Of a DNA stretch of 64,000 nt, positions 38,033 to 50,210 are shown piece by piece; the first letter of the stretch is position 1, and each line of letters opens with the position of its first letter. A program made the translations under genes and the position numbers. Source of the DNA: Photobacterium damselae. Lineage in GTDB: Bacteria; Pseudomonadota; Gammaproteobacteria; Enterobacterales; Vibrionaceae. The notes under the pieces were generated by a model. The model saw nothing but the letters and a program-made list of their open reading frames with translations, was not told the origin of the DNA and made no database searches. The stretch is taken from positions 248,001 to 312,000 of the forward strand of contig NZ_PYOG01000001.1 in the NCBI RefSeq assembly GCF_003026815.1, written 5' to 3'.

Positions 38033-38818
38033 ATGCTTGAATTTCTACTTCCTGCACTCGCAGCGGGCATCGGTATTGCCCTTATCGCAGGACCTTTAGG
38101 CTCATTTGTTGTATGGCGGAAAATGGCCTATTTTGGTGATACTCTCTCCCACGCATCGTTATTGGGTATCGCTCTGGGATTTTTATTTAATATCAATCTC
38201 AATTTAGCGCTAGTTATCTGCTGTTTAGCTCTAGCCGTTATTCTTGTGACACTGCAAAAGCAAAAACTGGTTGCAACCGATACATTACTAGGAATTTTAG
38301 CTCACAGTGCGCTATCACTTGGCTTAGTGGCAGTCAGCTTTTTAGATAATGTTCGTATCGATCTTATGGCTTATCTCTTTGGTGATCTACTGGCTGTTAC
38401 AACAACCGATCTGTACTGGATCTATGGTGGTGGAGTCTTAGTCCTTGGGATGTTAGTTTGGTTGTGGCGACCACTGCTATCAATGACCATCAATGAAGAA
38501 ATGGCACAAGTAGAAGGTATAAATGTTGATCTTATGCGTCTATTGCTGATGCTAATGGTTGGTCTGGTTATCGCAGTTGCGATGAAGTTTGTCGGTGCGT
38601 TGATTATTACATCACTACTTATTATTCCAGCAGCAACGGCGCGTCGTTTTGCTCGCAGTCCAGAAATGATGGCTTGCCTTGCTTCTATTATTGGCGCTAT
38701 CGCAGTCGTAGGTGGATTGATACTCTCTTGGCAATACGACACACCAGCGGGTCCATCTGTTGTTGTTTCAGCGGCAGCACTCTTTATCCTAAGCCAATTT
38801 AAAAAATCTGAACGCTAA
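38033..38818 (+). CDS. znuB: Zinc ABC transporter permease ZnuB
   Basis: Inner-membrane channel subunit, 261 residues with about eight hydrophobic helices. Family motifs are [30 protein letters not shown] (about 21-50) and [22 protein letters not shown] (about 183-204). It lies 11 bases after znuC and has its own terminator. Confidence 0.95.
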   Translation: MLEFLLPALAAGIGIALIAGPLGSFVVWRKMAYFGDTLSHASLLGIALGFLFNINLNLALVICCLALAVILVTLQKQKLVATDTLLGILAHSALSLGLVAVSFLDNVRIDLMAYLFGDLLAVTTTDLYWIYGGGVLVLGMLVWLWRPLLSMTINEEMAQVEGINVDLMRLLLMLMVGLVIAVAMKFVGALIITSLLIIPAATARRFARSPEMMACLASIIGAIAVVGGLILSWQYDTPAGPSVVVSAAALFILSQFKKSER

Positions 38819-38840
38819 ATACACCAATTAATGAAAAAGA

Positions 38841-38876
38841 ACCCCGTTAAGCGATGATAACTTAACGGGTTTTATT
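38841..38876. terminator. Bidirectional terminator between znuB and sucD
   Basis: Stem CCCGTTAAG (38843-38851) / CTTAACGGG (38861-38869), nine-base loop; T-rich on the plus side, T-run weaker on the minus side. Confidence 0.75.
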
Positions 38877-38906
38877 TTATGAAAATAGACGGCTCAACCG
38901 ATGCTA

Positions 38907-39779
38907 TTACTTGGGCATCACTTCACGTAAAACCAAACCAATATCAGCTAAACTTTTCACCGTACGTACACCTGCAGCTTCTAGAGCCGCAAATTTATCT
39001 TCTGCGGTTCCTTTTCCACCTGAGATAATTGCACCAGCATGCCCCATGCGTTTACCTGGAGGTGCCGTAACTCCTGCAATATAAGAGACAACAGGTTTTG
39101 TGACATGTTGTTTAATATAAGCTGCTGCATCTTCTTCAGCGGTACCGCCAATTTCACCAATCATGACAATGGCATCTGTTGCAGGATCTTGCTCAAACAT
39201 CGCGAGAATATCGATAAAACTTGATCCCGGAATAGGATCACCGCCAATACCAACACACGTTGATTGACCGAACCCTTCATCTGTTGTCTGTTTAACCGCT
39301 TCATAGGTCAATGTCCCAGAACGAGACACAATACCCACATTACCCGCTTTATGAATATGACCTGGCATAATGCCAATCTTACACTCATCAGGAGTAATCA
39401 CCCCCGGACAGTTAGGGCCAATCATGCGAACACCGGCCTGATCTAGACGTACTTTTACATCCAGCATATCTAAGGTTGGGATACCTTCGGTGATCGTAAC
39501 AATAAGTTCAATACCAGCATCAATGGCTTCTAAGATGGCATCTTTACAAAATGGCGCAGGTACATAAATAACGGTTGCCGTTGCGCCAGTTGCTTCAACA
39601 GCTTCTCGAACTGTATTAAAAACGGGTAAGCCTAAATGTGTGGAACCTCCTTTACCTGGTGAGACGCCCCCCACCATTTGAGTTCCATAAGCAATAGCTT
39701 GTTCAGAGTGAAATGTTCCTTGGCCTCCGGTAAAGCCTTGGCAAATAACTTTGGTGTCTTTATTGATAAGAATTGACAT
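38907..39779 (-). CDS. sucD: Succinyl-CoA synthetase alpha subunit
   Basis: With SucC converts succinyl-CoA to succinate with formation of ATP/GTP. The 290 residues include a CoA-binding N-domain ([22 protein letters not shown], about 11-32) and the phospho-His segment [21 protein letters not shown] (about 241-261). Overlaps sucC by one base (TAATG). Confidence 0.96.
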   Translation of the reverse strand: MSILINKDTKVICQGFTGGQGTFHSEQAIAYGTQMVGGVSPGKGGSTHLGLPVFNTVREAVEATGATATVIYVPAPFCKDAILEAIDAGIELIVTITEGIPTLDMLDVKVRLDQAGVRMIGPNCPGVITPDECKIGIMPGHIHKAGNVGIVSRSGTLTYEAVKQTTDEGFGQSTCVGIGGDPIPGSSFIDILAMFEQDPATDAIVMIGEIGGTAEEDAAAYIKQHVTKPVVSYIAGVTAPPGKRMGHAGAIISGGKGTAEDKFAALEAAGVRTVKSLADIGLVLREVMPK

Positions 39780-40945
39780 TATTTGCCCTCCGCTGCTTGA
39801 ACCACTTTTTCGGCCGCTTCTGTTAGCGATGTTGCTGCAATAATATTTAATCCGCTCTCGGCCAATTTTGCCGCACCGAGCTCAGCATTATTCCCTTCAA
39901 GACGTACAACGACTGGAACTTTTACACCAACTTCAGCAATTGCACCAATAATACCCTCGGCAATCAGATCGCATCGGACGATACCACCAAAAATATTTAC
40001 CAATACGGCTTTAACATTACTGTCTGAGAGAATAATTTTAAACGCTTCTGTTACACGCTCTTTAGTTGCACCACCGCCAACATCAAGGAAATTAGCAGGT
40101 TGTCCACCATGGAGGTTAACAATATCCATCGTCCCCATCGCAAGACCTGCACCATTTACCATACAACCTATATTGCCATCGAGTGCAACGTAGTTAAGTT
40201 CCCATTGAGCAGCATGTGCTTCGCGCTCATCTTCTTGTGAGGGATCGTGCATTTCACGTAACTTAGGCTGACGGTACAAGGCGTTTGCATCAATATTGAT
40301 CTTACCATCAAGACACAATAAGTTGCCGTCATCGGTAATAACTAACGGGTTAATCTCAAGAAGCGCCAAGTCATAATCCGTAAACATTTTACCTAGCCCT
40401 AAAAAGATCTGAGTAAATTGTTTAATTTGATCGCCAGTTAAACCCAACTTAAATGCTAATTCACGACCTTGATATGCTTGAGGACCAACAAGAGGATCAA
40501 TTGCAGCTTTATGAATAAGCTCTGGAGTCTCTTCTGCAACTTTCTCAATTTCAACGCCGCCCTCTGTTGAGGCCATAAATACAATACGTTGAGAAGCGCG
40601 ATCAACCACAGCTCCTAAGTACAACTCATTGGCGATATTTGATGCTGCTTCAACTAGAATTTTTGAGACAGGTTGCCCATTAGCATCTGTTTGATATGTG
40701 ACTAAATGTTTACCTAGCCATTGCTGAGAAAATGTTTTGATGCCTTCTTTAGTTTCGTGTAACTCGACACCACCGGCTTTTCCTCGACCACCAGCATGAA
40801 CCTGGCATTTTACAACCCATTTCTCACCACCAATTTTACCAGCAGCTTCTGCCGCTTCTTGTGGTGTACTACACGCGTATCCTTCTGGGACAGGCAGACC
40901 ATATTCAGCGAACAGCTGCTTTGCCTGATATTCATGCAAATTCAT
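39779..40945 (-). CDS. sucC: Succinyl-CoA synthetase beta subunit
   Basis: ATP-grasp nucleotide-binding subunit, 388 residues. It begins [20 protein letters not shown], has [15 protein letters not shown] (about 46-60), LEINPLV (about 197) and the [21 protein letters not shown] region near 265-320. First gene of a separate sucCD unit here, because a terminator lies between it and sucB. Confidence 0.96.
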   Translation of the reverse strand: MNLHEYQAKQLFAEYGLPVPEGYACSTPQEAAEAAGKIGGEKWVVKCQVHAGGRGKAGGVELHETKEGIKTFSQQWLGKHLVTYQTDANGQPVSKILVEAASNIANELYLGAVVDRASQRIVFMASTEGGVEIEKVAEETPELIHKAAIDPLVGPQAYQGRELAFKLGLTGDQIKQFTQIFLGLGKMFTDYDLALLEINPLVITDDGNLLCLDGKINIDANALYRQPKLREMHDPSQEDEREAHAAQWELNYVALDGNIGCMVNGAGLAMGTMDIVNLHGGQPANFLDVGGGATKERVTEAFKIILSDSNVKAVLVNIFGGIVRCDLIAEGIIGAIAEVGVKVPVVVRLEGNNAELGAAKLAESGLNIIAATSLTEAAEKVVQAAEGK

Positions 40946-41035
40946 AATGTTCTATCCATTGTTATCGGTCTCTTTATTGGGAGACTCGTTATTTCCATAT
41001 AGCGTACTCTTTTGGTACACCTTCGTCATTCTCTG

Positions 41036-41072
41036 CTAGAAAAAAGCCAAACGTGAGCATGCGTTTGGCTTT
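41036..41072 (-). terminator. Intrinsic terminator between sucB and sucC
   Basis: 11-bp perfect stem AAAGCCAAACG / CGTTTGGCTTT (41043-41072) followed on the minus strand by a T-run (41038-41045). It lies about 100 bases before sucC. Confidence 0.85.
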
Positions 41073-41082
41073 ATTTTATCCG

Positions 41083-42294
41083 TTAAACATCAAGGAGTAG
41101 ACGCGTCGGATCCTCAAGCAGTTCTTTAATTGTTACTAAGAAACCGACCGACTCACGACCATCAACCAAACGATGATCATAAGACAGTGCCAAATACATC
41201 ATTGGCAGTATTTCTACTTTACCATCAACCGCCATTGGACGATCTTGGATTTTATGCATACCCAAAATAGCCGCTTGTGGTGGGTTGATAATTGGCGTTG
41301 ACATTAATGAACCAAACACACCACCGTTAGTAACGGTAAAGTTACCACCAGTGAGCTCATCCACTGTCAGTTTGCCATCGCGACCTTTAATCGCAAGATC
41401 TCGAATGCCCTTCTCAATTTCAGCCAAGCTCAATTTATCGCAGTCACGAAGCACTGGTGTCACTAAGCCGCGAGGGGTTGAAACCGCAATGCTAACATCA
41501 AAGAAGTTGTGATAAACAATATCATCACCATCAATAGATGCATTCACTTCTGGATAACGTTTAAGCGCTTCCACAACCGCTTTAACATAGAAAGACATGA
41601 AACCTAAACGAATACCATGACGCTCTTCAAACACATCTTTGTACTGTTTGCGAATATTCATAATTGGCTTCATGTTAACTTCATTAAATGTCGTTAACAT
41701 CGCCGTACTATTTTTAGCTTCAAGCAGACGCTCAGCAACACGTTTACGCAGACGAGTCATTGGTACGCGCTTTTCACTACGATGCGATAGAGGTGCTTCT
41801 TTTACTTCTACCGTCGTATTCACTACAGCAACTGGCTGCTTATTTTTCAAATAGTTATCAACATCTTCTCGCGTAATTCGTCCACCGACACCAGTACCTG
41901 GAACTTGTTTTGCTTCAAGGTTATGCTCGGCAAGTAGACGACGTACTGCGGGACTTAACGCTTCACTATTTTCTTCGCTTAATGCCGCTGTATTACGTTT
42001 ATTTGGTGACGCTTCAGCACCTGCAGGCACATCAACTGTTGGCTCACCCGCTACTGCGTTAACTTTTAAGCGACCAATAAGTTGTTTTGTTAATACGGTT
42101 GTACCTTCATCTTCAATAATTGCTTCAAGTACACCACTTTCAGGCGCTGGTACTTCTAGTACAACTTTGTCCGTTTCGATATCAACTAGAACCTCATCGC
42201 GCTCAACCATATCACCAGGTTTTTTATGCCAAGTGGCTACCGTTGCATCTGCTACAGATTCAGGTAAATCGGGAACCAGAATTTCGATTGTCAT
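41083..42294 (-). CDS. sucB: 2-oxoglutarate dehydrogenase E2 (dihydrolipoyl succinyltransferase)
   Basis: E2 core of the 2-oxoglutarate dehydrogenase complex, transferring succinyl to CoA. 403 residues: a single lipoyl domain with the modified Lys in [15 protein letters not shown] (about 43), an E3-binding domain ([32 protein letters not shown], about 113-144), and the catalytic domain with the His-Asp motif [16 protein letters not shown] near residue 375. Confidence 0.96.
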   Translation of the reverse strand: MTIEILVPDLPESVADATVATWHKKPGDMVERDEVLVDIETDKVVLEVPAPESGVLEAIIEDEGTTVLTKQLIGRLKVNAVAGEPTVDVPAGAEASPNKRNTAALSEENSEALSPAVRRLLAEHNLEAKQVPGTGVGGRITREDVDNYLKNKQPVAVVNTTVEVKEAPLSHRSEKRVPMTRLRKRVAERLLEAKNSTAMLTTFNEVNMKPIMNIRKQYKDVFEERHGIRLGFMSFYVKAVVEALKRYPEVNASIDGDDIVYHNFFDVSIAVSTPRGLVTPVLRDCDKLSLAEIEKGIRDLAIKGRDGKLTVDELTGGNFTVTNGGVFGSLMSTPIINPPQAAILGMHKIQDRPMAVDGKVEILPMMYLALSYDHRLVDGRESVGFLVTIKELLEDPTRLLLDV

Positions 42295-42325
42295 ATCGTG
42301 ATTGTCCTTTTTGTTCCAGCTCTTA

Positions 42326-45148
42326 CTAAAGCTCTTTTTGTTCGACAGTTAACGCATCTTCAACTAGCGCTTTCTGTTGTTTTAAGTGTACCGACATATA
42401 ACCTACTGCAGGCGATGCAGATGCAGGACGTCCCGCATAAGTCAGTTTAGCGCCAGCCGGAATTGCGGCATAAAAGTTATGTTGGCTACAGTACCACGCA
42501 CCTTGGTTTTGTGGCTCTTCTTGGCACCAAACATAATCGGTTACATGAGCATAAGGAGCCAAAAGCTCTCTCACTAACTCCAATGGGAAAGGATATAGCT
42601 GCTCAATACGAATGATTGCAACATCCGTCTGTTCGTTCTTACGACGTTGCTCTAGCAGATCGTAATACACTTTACCTGAACAAAAGACGACACGTTTTAC
42701 TTGAGTTGGATCCAATGCATCCACCTCATCAATAGCTGCTTGGAATGTGCCATTAGCAAGTTCATCCATAGTCGAAATACACAATGGATGACGCAATAAC
42801 GATTTAGGCGACATAACAATCAGCGGACGACGCATTGGGCGAAGTACTTGCTGACGTAGCATGTGATAAACCTGAGCCGGTGTCGATGGCACCATCACTT
42901 GCATATTTTGCTCAGCACACAGCTGTAAATAGCGTTCTAAACGAGCAGATGAGTGTTCCGGACCTTGACCTTCATAGCCATGAGGTAACAGCATGGTTAA
43001 GCCGCACATACGACCCCACTTCTGCTCACCTGAGCTAATAAACTGATCAATGACGACCTGCGCACCATTGGCAAAGTCACCAAACTGCGCTTCCCAAATA
43101 GTCAAACCACGAGGTTCTGTCGTCGCATAGCCATACTCAAAGGCAAGTACGGATTCTTCTGATAACACCGAATCGAATACTTCAAATGCACCTTGCTTAT
43201 CATGTAAATGCGCTAATGGTACGTAGATACTGGCATCATTTTGATTATGCAGAACCGAATGACGATGGAAGAAAGTACCACGACCAGAATCTTGACCAGT
43301 AATACGAACTCGACGCCCATCATCAACTAAGGTGGCATAAGCTAAGGTTTCTGCCATGCCCCAATCAACAGCCTTTTCACCCGCAATCATTGCTAGGCGA
43401 TCGTTATAAAGCTTATCAACACGGCTATGCAATTTATGGCTTTCAGGATACTGACATAAACGAGTCCCTAAATCGGTTAATCGCTTAATATCAACTTTGC
43501 TATTCCACTCAGTGGTCCAATCGTGGCCTAAATAAGGAGCCCAATCCACCGATTGCAGCTTCATTGGTCGCCACTCTTTCACCACACATTCACCGCGGTC
43601 AAGCGCATCACGATACTCATTAACCAGTTCGGTTGCGGTATCTAAACCAAATACACCTTGCTCAGTTAAGTAATCGGCATAAAGCTTACGCGGCGTTGGA
43701 TGTTTTTTGATCTTCTGGTACATCAGTGGCTGAGTTGCATTTGGCTCATCTGCTTCATTATGACCATGACGGCGATAACAAACCAAATCAATCACGACAT
43801 CGCGTTTGAACTCATGACGGAAATCAAATGCTAAGCGTGTAACAAAAGCAACGGCTTCAGGATCATCGGCATTTACATGGAAGATTGGAGCCTGAACCAT
43901 CTTGGCAATATCGGTACAATATTCAGTTGAACGCGTATCGTGCGGATTTGATGTTGTAAAACCGATTTGGTTATTCACCACAATACGAACTGTACCACCC
44001 ACTCGATAACCACGAGCTTGTGACATATTGAAGGTTTCAGCAACCACACCTTGACCTGCAATCGCAGAATCGCCGTGAATAGTAATTGGTAATACTTTAC
44101 TACCTTGATGATCCCCTAGGCGGTCTTGACGAGCACGAACTGACCCTACAACCACAGGGTTTACAATTTCAAGGTGAGATGGGTTAAATGCCAAAGCTAA
44201 GTGAACATCACCACCAGGCGTTGCAAAATCAGCCGAGAAACCTTGGTGGTATTTCACATCACCGGTACCCCAGCTTTCACCATGCTTACCTGCAAATTCG
44301 TCAAATAAGTCCTGCGGTTTTTTACCCAACACGTTAACCAACATATTGAGTCGACCACGGTGGGCCATACCAACAACAACTTCTCGAACACCTTGGCTTC
44401 CCGCATGGCGAATCAACTCTTTCACCATTGGGATTAGAGCATCCCCACCTTCAAGCGAGAAACGTTTAGCTCCTGGGAATTTAGCGCCAAGGTAACGCTC
44501 CAAGCCTTCAGCGGCGGTCAATTCTTCAAGAAAACACTTTTGCTCATCTTGACTGAACTCATCATGCCCCAACACAGATTCCAAACGCTGTTGAATCCAA
44601 CGTTTTTCTTCTGTATCAGTAATATGCATGTACTCGGCACCAATGGAACCACAATAGGTCTGTTTTAGCGCTTCATAGATTTCAGAAAGCTTCATGGTTT
44701 CCTGACCAACGGCAAAGGAACCCACATTGAAACTTTGATCGAAATCTTCTTCCGTTAAATTATGAAACTCAGGAGCAAGATCAGGCACACGCTCTTGTTG
44801 CCACAATCCTAATGGATCGAGGTTTGCGTGTTGATGTCCACGGAAACGGTATGCGTTGATTAACTGCAACACTTTTACCTGTTTCGCATCTTCATCCGGA
44901 TCTGTCACGGTAGTACTTAAAAAAGTTGTTTCTTTAGCAAGTCGACGGAAGTAGTCTCGAACGCGGGAGTGTGGTTGTTCTACCGTTGTTTGATTAACAA
45001 CAGGTAGCGCATCAAACACATTTCGCCACTGTTCATCGACTAACTCTGGATCGCTAAGATACAACTCGTAGAGATCTTCTACATAAGCCGCATTGGCGCC
45101 AGCTAAATGAGAAGACTCCAACCAGGCCTTCATCACGCCATTCTGCAT
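42326..45148 (-). CDS. sucA: 2-oxoglutarate dehydrogenase E1
   Basis: Thiamine-diphosphate decarboxylase subunit, 940 residues, close to E. coli SucA end to end ([31 protein letters not shown] at the N-terminus). Landmarks: the conserved [16 protein letters not shown] (about 100), [17 protein letters not shown] (about 260), the ThDP motif [13 protein letters not shown]...[11 protein letters not shown], and [18 protein letters not shown] [20 protein letters not shown] (about 625). 31 bases upstream of sucB. Confidence 0.97.
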   Translation of the reverse strand: MQNGVMKAWLESSHLAGANAAYVEDLYELYLSDPELVDEQWRNVFDALPVVNQTTVEQPHSRVRDYFRRLAKETTFLSTTVTDPDEDAKQVKVLQLINAYRFRGHQHANLDPLGLWQQERVPDLAPEFHNLTEEDFDQSFNVGSFAVGQETMKLSEIYEALKQTYCGSIGAEYMHITDTEEKRWIQQRLESVLGHDEFSQDEQKCFLEELTAAEGLERYLGAKFPGAKRFSLEGGDALIPMVKELIRHAGSQGVREVVVGMAHRGRLNMLVNVLGKKPQDLFDEFAGKHGESWGTGDVKYHQGFSADFATPGGDVHLALAFNPSHLEIVNPVVVGSVRARQDRLGDHQGSKVLPITIHGDSAIAGQGVVAETFNMSQARGYRVGGTVRIVVNNQIGFTTSNPHDTRSTEYCTDIAKMVQAPIFHVNADDPEAVAFVTRLAFDFRHEFKRDVVIDLVCYRRHGHNEADEPNATQPLMYQKIKKHPTPRKLYADYLTEQGVFGLDTATELVNEYRDALDRGECVVKEWRPMKLQSVDWAPYLGHDWTTEWNSKVDIKRLTDLGTRLCQYPESHKLHSRVDKLYNDRLAMIAGEKAVDWGMAETLAYATLVDDGRRVRITGQDSGRGTFFHRHSVLHNQNDASIYVPLAHLHDKQGAFEVFDSVLSEESVLAFEYGYATTEPRGLTIWEAQFGDFANGAQVVIDQFISSGEQKWGRMCGLTMLLPHGYEGQGPEHSSARLERYLQLCAEQNMQVMVPSTPAQVYHMLRQQVLRPMRRPLIVMSPKSLLRHPLCISTMDELANGTFQAAIDEVDALDPTQVKRVVFCSGKVYYDLLEQRRKNEQTDVAIIRIEQLYPFPLELVRELLAPYAHVTDYVWCQEEPQNQGAWYCSQHNFYAAIPAGAKLTYAGRPASASPAVGYMSVHLKQQKALVEDALTVEQKEL

Positions 45149-45299
45149 TGTTTTCCCTTAACCACTAGTTATCGCAACGCCTCGGTCTGTGCCGAGATAA
45201 AAGCTGACCATCTGTTGCAGGCCAGCATATCGATAATTCTTATCTTTCAATATGATTGGCAAAAATCATATCACTATCATGCCATAATATTTCTAAACC
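45149..45299 (-). promoter_or_regulatory. sdhB-sucA spacer with two hairpins
   Basis: This 151-base gap holds inverted repeats ATATGATT / AATCATAT (45250-45271) and CTCGG / CCGAG (45181-45196). Neither has a clear T-run. They could be mRNA-processing or stability elements; no promoter was identified. Confidence 0.35.
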
Positions 45300-46010
45300 C
45301 TATACTGCTCTCTTTAACAGCATAGATTTTATGTGACCTATCGCTTTTGTGGGGTTTAATCCCTTAGGACAAACATTTACACAGTTCATTATGCCATGGC
45401 AACGAAAAACGCTAAACGCATCATCCAATTCCGATAATCTTTCATCGGTTGCTGTATCTCGACTATCGATTAACCAGCGATATGCTGCCAATAATCCCGC
45501 AGGACCAATAAATTTATCAGGATTCCACCAAAAAGAAGGGCAAGATGTTGAGCAACATGCACACATAATGCATTCGTACAATCCATCTAAATGCGCCCGT
45601 TCTTCTGGAGATTGCAAATGCTCTCGAGCAGGAGGGATCCCCTCATTCATTAGAAACGGTTTAACTTTGGCATAATTACTGTAAAACTGTTCCATATCAA
45701 TAATTAAGTCTCGAATAACCGGCAATCCAGGTAACGGGCGAATAACAATTGTACTTTGCGTCATTAAAGTCGACAGTGGCGTAATGCAAGCAAGCCCATT
45801 CTTTCCGTTCATATTGATGCCGTCAGAACCACAAACCCCTTCTCGGCACGAGCGTCGAAAGGCGATACTCGGGTCCTGCTCTTTTAATAGAATTAATGCA
45901 TCAAGCACCATCATATCGGTTCCTTCTGGTACATCCAGTGTGTAACCTTTCATATGCGGCGCATCATCAATATCAGGGTTGTAACGATAGATAGAAAAAT
46001 TCAGTTTCAT
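45300..46010 (-). CDS. sdhB: Succinate dehydrogenase iron-sulfur subunit
   Basis: Carries electrons from SdhA flavin to the quinone site. 236 residues with the three cluster motifs: [2Fe-2S] CREGVCGSDGINMNGKNGLAC (about 55-75), [4Fe-4S] CIMCACCSTSCPSFWW (about 149-164), and [3Fe-4S] CHGIMNCVNVCPKGLNP (about 206-222). 14 bases after sdhA. Confidence 0.97.
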   Translation of the reverse strand: MKLNFSIYRYNPDIDDAPHMKGYTLDVPEGTDMMVLDALILLKEQDPSIAFRRSCREGVCGSDGINMNGKNGLACITPLSTLMTQSTIVIRPLPGLPVIRDLIIDMEQFYSNYAKVKPFLMNEGIPPAREHLQSPEERAHLDGLYECIMCACCSTSCPSFWWNPDKFIGPAGLLAAYRWLIDSRDTATDERLSELDDAFSVFRCHGIMNCVNVCPKGLNPTKAIGHIKSMLLKRAV

Positions 46011-46024
46011 CTCTCTGCCCTCCC

Positions 46025-47791
46025 TTAATATGAACGTACTTTTGGTGGAAATGCTTCACGGTGAATTGGCGTCATATTTACTGCGCGCTGAGACATCGAT
46101 TCAGTCTCAGGATTATAAATGGTATGACAGAGCCAATTTTCATCATCACGCTCAGGGAAATCAAAACGAGCATGAGCTCCTCGACTTTCTGTTCGGTAAT
46201 TTGCAGCCACAGCGGTAGCCATTGCTGTTTCCATCAAGTTGTCTAATTCTAAGCATTCAATTCGCTGAGTATTAAATTCAGTCGATGTATCATCAAGACG
46301 AGCTTCGTTTAAGCGTTCTCTGATCTGTTTTAACTCTTTGAGCCCTTCAGCCATAGCATCCCCTTCTCTAAAAACAGAGAAGCTATTTTGCATGCACGTT
46401 TGCAGATCTTTGCGAATCTGAACAGGGTCCTCACCTTGTTGGGTCCGATTCCAACGGTTTAATCGACTTAACGATGCTTCAATATCTGAGTCGGTAGCTG
46501 GGCGAGCTTCTGTTTGAGCCAGCAAGGTTTCGCCTAAATGCAGCCCTGTTGCACGACCAAACACCACCAAATCAAGTAGTGAGTTACCACCTAATCGATT
46601 CGCGCCATGAACCGAGACTGATGCGATTTCACCACAAGCAAATAAGCCTTGAACGTCAACATCTTGCCCTGATACATTTTGCTTAATGGCTTGTCCTGAT
46701 ACTTGGGTCGGAACGCCTCCCATCATATAGTGACAAGTAGGAATCACAGGAATCGGCTCTTTAACTGGATCAACATGCGCAAAGGTTCGCGATAATTCAC
46801 AAATACCGGGTAAACGCGACTCCAAAACTTCTTTACCTAAGTGATCGAGTTTCAACTTAATATGCGGTCCCCATGGGCCATCACAGCCTCGACCTTCTCG
46901 AATTTCAACCATCATAGAACGGGCGACAACATCACGACCGGCAAGATCTTTTGCATTGGGAGCATAACGCTCCATAAAGCGTTCACCATCTTTATTGAGC
47001 AGGTAACCACCCTCACCGCGACAGCCTTCTGTAACTAACACTCCAGCCCCTGCGATACCGGTTGGGTGAAATTGCCACATTTCCATATCCTGCATAGGGA
47101 CACCGGCTCGCAATGCCATACCAACACCGTCACCTGTATTAATATGAGCATTGGTTGTTGAAGCGTAAATACGTCCCGCGCCTCCAGTTGCTAAAATGGT
47201 GGCCTTTGATTTGAAATAGCAAATCTCACCGGTTTCCATACAAAGAGCAGTACAGCCTAAAATGGCACCATCTTGATTTTTAACCAGATCAAGCGCATAC
47301 CATTCTGAAAAAATCGTTGTCTTATGTTTAATATTTTGCTGATACAAGGTATGAAGTAAGGCGTGGCCGGTACGATCCGCGGCTGCCGCTGTACGAGCTG
47401 CTTGCTCACCGCCAAACTCTTTGGATTGGCCACCAAATGGACGTTGATAAATAGTCCCATTATCAAAACGAGAAAATGGTAGCCCCATCTTCTCAAGCTC
47501 AATGACTGATTTGGGCCCATTTAAACACATATACTCAATGGCATTTTGATCACCAATGTAATCAGAACCTTTTACCGTATCGTACATATGCCATTGCCAG
47601 TTATCAGGATGAGAGTTTCCTAATGCAACAGTGATCCCGCCTTGAGCTGAAACGGTATGAGAACGTGTCGGAAACACTTTTGATAATAAAGCGCACTTTA
47701 AACCTTGCTCTGATATCTGAAGGGCTGCTCGCATACCCGCTCCCCCAGCACCAATCACAACAGCATCAAATTCACGAACTGAGATACTCAC
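46025..47791 (-). CDS. sdhA: Succinate dehydrogenase flavoprotein subunit
   Basis: Oxidises succinate to fumarate with covalent FAD. 588 residues: dinucleotide motif [13 protein letters not shown] (about 12-24), the His for FAD attachment in [13 protein letters not shown] (about 45), the active-site HFTP-equivalent [27 protein letters not shown] and [13 protein letters not shown]. The start is GTG at 47791, abutting the sdhD stop (TAAGTG), and gives [14 protein letters not shown], like E. coli [14 protein letters not shown]. Confidence 0.96.
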   Translation of the reverse strand: MSISVREFDAVVIGAGGAGMRAALQISEQGLKCALLSKVFPTRSHTVSAQGGITVALGNSHPDNWQWHMYDTVKGSDYIGDQNAIEYMCLNGPKSVIELEKMGLPFSRFDNGTIYQRPFGGQSKEFGGEQAARTAAAADRTGHALLHTLYQQNIKHKTTIFSEWYALDLVKNQDGAILGCTALCMETGEICYFKSKATILATGGAGRIYASTTNAHINTGDGVGMALRAGVPMQDMEMWQFHPTGIAGAGVLVTEGCRGEGGYLLNKDGERFMERYAPNAKDLAGRDVVARSMMVEIREGRGCDGPWGPHIKLKLDHLGKEVLESRLPGICELSRTFAHVDPVKEPIPVIPTCHYMMGGVPTQVSGQAIKQNVSGQDVDVQGLFACGEIASVSVHGANRLGGNSLLDLVVFGRATGLHLGETLLAQTEARPATDSDIEASLSRLNRWNRTQQGEDPVQIRKDLQTCMQNSFSVFREGDAMAEGLKELKQIRERLNEARLDDTSTEFNTQRIECLELDNLMETAMATAVAANYRTESRGAHARFDFPERDDENWLCHTIYNPETESMSQRAVNMTPIHREAFPPKVRSY

Positions 47792-48139
47792 TTACACACC
47801 CCACACAATAAAAAATCCAGAAAACAGATACACCAGCAGTAGAGCAATCACAAAAAACTGCAACCCAGCTCTTAATCCGGCAGGTTTAATGTAGTCAGTC
47901 AATACTTGCCAGATCCCAATCCAGCCATGAATTAAAATGGCAAAGAGAGCGAGCATAGTGAAAACTTTTGTTGATAAAGCGCCCCAAAATTCGAGCCAAA
48001 CAGCATAGGTAATGGGAGGACCAAATAACAAAAATCCAACTAGATACAGTGTGTAGAGGGTTAATATCAAGGCAGTTGCACGGACTAATATAAAATCATG
48101 TACGCCGTTACGGCCAAAACTTGAAACTTTACTTACCAT
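47792..48139 (-). CDS. sdhD: Succinate dehydrogenase membrane anchor SdhD
   Basis: Small cytochrome b556 subunit holding the quinone and, with SdhC, heme b. 115 residues with three hydrophobic helices. [17 protein letters not shown] is the first; [24 protein letters not shown] contains the conserved His and Tyr-Asp segment. Overlaps the sdhC end by seven bases. Confidence 0.94.
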   Translation of the reverse strand: MVSKVSSFGRNGVHDFILVRATALILTLYTLYLVGFLLFGPPITYAVWLEFWGALSTKVFTMLALFAILIHGWIGIWQVLTDYIKPAGLRAGLQFFVIALLLVYLFSGFFIVWGV

Positions 48140-48534
48140 ACAATCACCACTGCAATTAATGACAAGACAGCTGTTACTGCAAAGCCAACTTTTGCACTGG
48201 CAATTCCCGCAGACATTTCTTCACCAAATCCCATATCCATCACAAGATGACGAATACCTAGCACAAGGTGATAAAACAGCGCAGTAAGAATTCCCCACAG
48301 AACAAATTTCATCAAAAAACCATCAACTATCTGGCTTGCTGAAGTAAATCCGGCTGGAGAAGATAACGAAACATTGAGTAGCCACAGCAAAATAGCGATG
48401 GCAACAAAGGTTATTACACCACTAACACGATGCAATATAGAGGCGATGGCCGTTATAGGAAAACGGATCGTCTGTAGGTCGAGGTTGACAGGTCTGACTT
48501 TCTTTACTTTCACTTTCTGCTCACTCAGCTCCAT
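48133..48534 (-). CDS. sdhC: Succinate dehydrogenase cytochrome b556 subunit SdhC
   Basis: Membrane subunit with the heme-b/quinone site. The core [33 protein letters not shown] is nearly identical to E. coli, and [18 protein letters not shown] contains the heme-ligating His. I give ATG 48534 ([18 protein letters not shown], 133 residues). GTG 48513 (126 residues), six bases after a GAG, is an equally plausible start. First gene of sdhCDAB. Confidence 0.9.
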   Translation of the reverse strand: MELSEQKVKVKKVRPVNLDLQTIRFPITAIASILHRVSGVITFVAIAILLWLLNVSLSSPAGFTSASQIVDGFLMKFVLWGILTALFYHLVLGIRHLVMDMGFGEEMSAGIASAKVGFAVTAVLSLIAVVIVW

Positions 48535-48722
48535 TGAGCTTTTTATAGTAATAAAAAACCTCTGGAATGAACGCCTGAGCCGAAAACATAAGAGTAACAA
48601 AAATGCAACCTAAACAAGGTATTCTTTAATGAAAACAGAAATATCTTGCTGGCCTAAGTTACTTATTTTGTTGAAAACTTAGGTTACTTGCTCTGGCTTG
48701 AGCTTACCAGAGATCTACCGCG

Positions 48723-48762
48723 AGTATACAATCTGTAACATTTAAAAACAATTCTCGTTACA
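48723..48762 (-). promoter_or_regulatory. Candidate sdh promoter with ArcA-like site
   Basis: On the minus strand TTGTTT and TATACT are 17 bp apart. TGTTTTTAAATGTTA (48750-48736) overlaps the -35 and matches the ArcA consensus GTTAATTAAATGTTA at 11 of 15. TGTAAC / GTTACA flank the region as an inverted repeat (48734-48762). Confidence 0.4.
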
Positions 48763-48841
48763 TGACATCAAACACATTTCACAATAAAACTCACTTAAAA
48801 GTTAAAACTTATAAACAAGCGCACACATAGACGCACAAAAA

Positions 48842-48870
48842 TTGACAATTAGCTCTCTCAGCGGTACAAC
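48842..48870 (+). promoter_or_regulatory. Candidate gltA promoter
   Basis: Perfect -35 TTGACA (48842-48847), 17-bp spacer, -10 TACAAC (48865-48870), 50 bases before the gltA ATG. Otherwise the 386-base gap 48535-48920 shows nothing else I can assign. Confidence 0.5.
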
Positions 48871-48920
48871 AAATGTACATCCGTGTGGATTTAGGATTAT
48901 AAAAAGCAAAGGAGATTGTT

Positions 48921-50210
48921 ATGGCAGATAAGAAAGCTACTCTTCATATTGAAGGGCAGGCACCAATTGAACTGCCGATTATTGAGGGAACTCAAGGTCC
49001 TGCTGTTATTGACGTTCGAACATTAGGTGCTAACGGTTATTTTACATTTGACCCAGGTTTTCTAGCTACTGCCTCATGTGAATCTCAAATTACATATATC
49101 GATGGCGACAACGGTATTTTGCTACACCGCGGCTTTCCAATTGATCAGCTTGCCAATCATGCTGACTATTTAGAAGTCTGCTACATTTTGATATACGGTG
49201 AAGTCCCTACACGAGCAGAATACGAAAAGTTCCGAACTACGGTAACTCGTCATACGATGGTGCATGAGCAAATTGCTAGTTTCTTCCATGGTTTTAGACG
49301 TGACGCCCACCCAATGGCCGTTATGTGTGGTGTGGTTGGCGCTTTAGCTGCCTTCTATCACGATGCCTTAGATATCAATAACGACTACCACCGAGAAGTC
49401 ACAGCATTCCGCCTCCTATCAAAAATGCCAACCTTGGCGGCAATGTGTTACAAGTACTCAATCGGTCAACCGTTTATCTATCCGCGTAATGATCTTGATT
49501 ACGCCGAAAACTTTTTACATATGATGTTTGCAACACCGTGTGAGGAATATGAAGTTAGCCCTGTGGTTGGCCGTGCGTTAGATAAAATCTTTATTCTTCA
49601 CGCCGATCATGAACAAAACGCATCCACTTCAACGGTACGTCTAGCCGGCTCATCTGGTGCAAACCCGTTTGCTTGTATTGCCGCAGGTATTGCATCTCTT
49701 TGGGGACCTGCTCATGGTGGGGCAAATGAAGCCTGTCTCAAGATGTTAGAAGAAATTGGTAGCGTAGATAATATTCCAGAATTTATTGAGCGCGCTAAAG
49801 ATAAAGATGATCCATTCCGCTTAATGGGCTTTGGTCATCGTGTTTACAAGAATTACGACCCACGAGCGACAGTAATGCGTGAAGCGTGTCATGATGTACT
49901 CAATGAGCTTAATATTGATGATCCACTACTGGATGTGGCGATGGAGCTTGAGCGTATTGCGCTTTCCGATGAATACTTTGTAGAGAAAAAACTGTATCCA
50001 AATGTTGATTTCTACTCAGGTATTATTCTAAAAGCCATTGGTATTCCAGTTTCTATGTTTACGGTTATTTTTGCAATGTCACGCACCATTGGCTGGATTG
50101 CTCATTGGAATGAAATGCATGGCGATCCAACCAACCGTATCGGCCGACCTCGTCAGCTTTATACCGGTGAAGATCAACGTGAGTTTAGTCCAATGCATGA
50201 ACGTGAGTAG
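48921..50210 (+). CDS. gltA: Citrate synthase (type II)
   Basis: Condenses oxaloacetate and acetyl-CoA. 429 residues, the long hexameric NADH-sensitive type. Catalytic residues are visible in [21 protein letters not shown] (His about 230), [13 protein letters not shown] (His about 307) and [11 protein letters not shown] (Asp about 364). AAAGGAG lies six bases before ATG. The final codons MHERE-stop run directly into the GAGTAGC repeat: the last GAG and TAG are part of the first repeat copy. Confidence 0.97.
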   Translation: MADKKATLHIEGQAPIELPIIEGTQGPAVIDVRTLGANGYFTFDPGFLATASCESQITYIDGDNGILLHRGFPIDQLANHADYLEVCYILIYGEVPTRAEYEKFRTTVTRHTMVHEQIASFFHGFRRDAHPMAVMCGVVGALAAFYHDALDINNDYHREVTAFRLLSKMPTLAAMCYKYSIGQPFIYPRNDLDYAENFLHMMFATPCEEYEVSPVVGRALDKIFILHADHEQNASTSTVRLAGSSGANPFACIAAGIASLWGPAHGGANEACLKMLEEIGSVDNIPEFIERAKDKDDPFRLMGFGHRVYKNYDPRATVMREACHDVLNELNIDDPLLDVAMELERIALSDEYFVEKKLYPNVDFYSGIILKAIGIPVSMFTVIFAMSRTIGWIAHWNEMHGDPTNRIGRPRQLYTGEDQREFSPMHERE

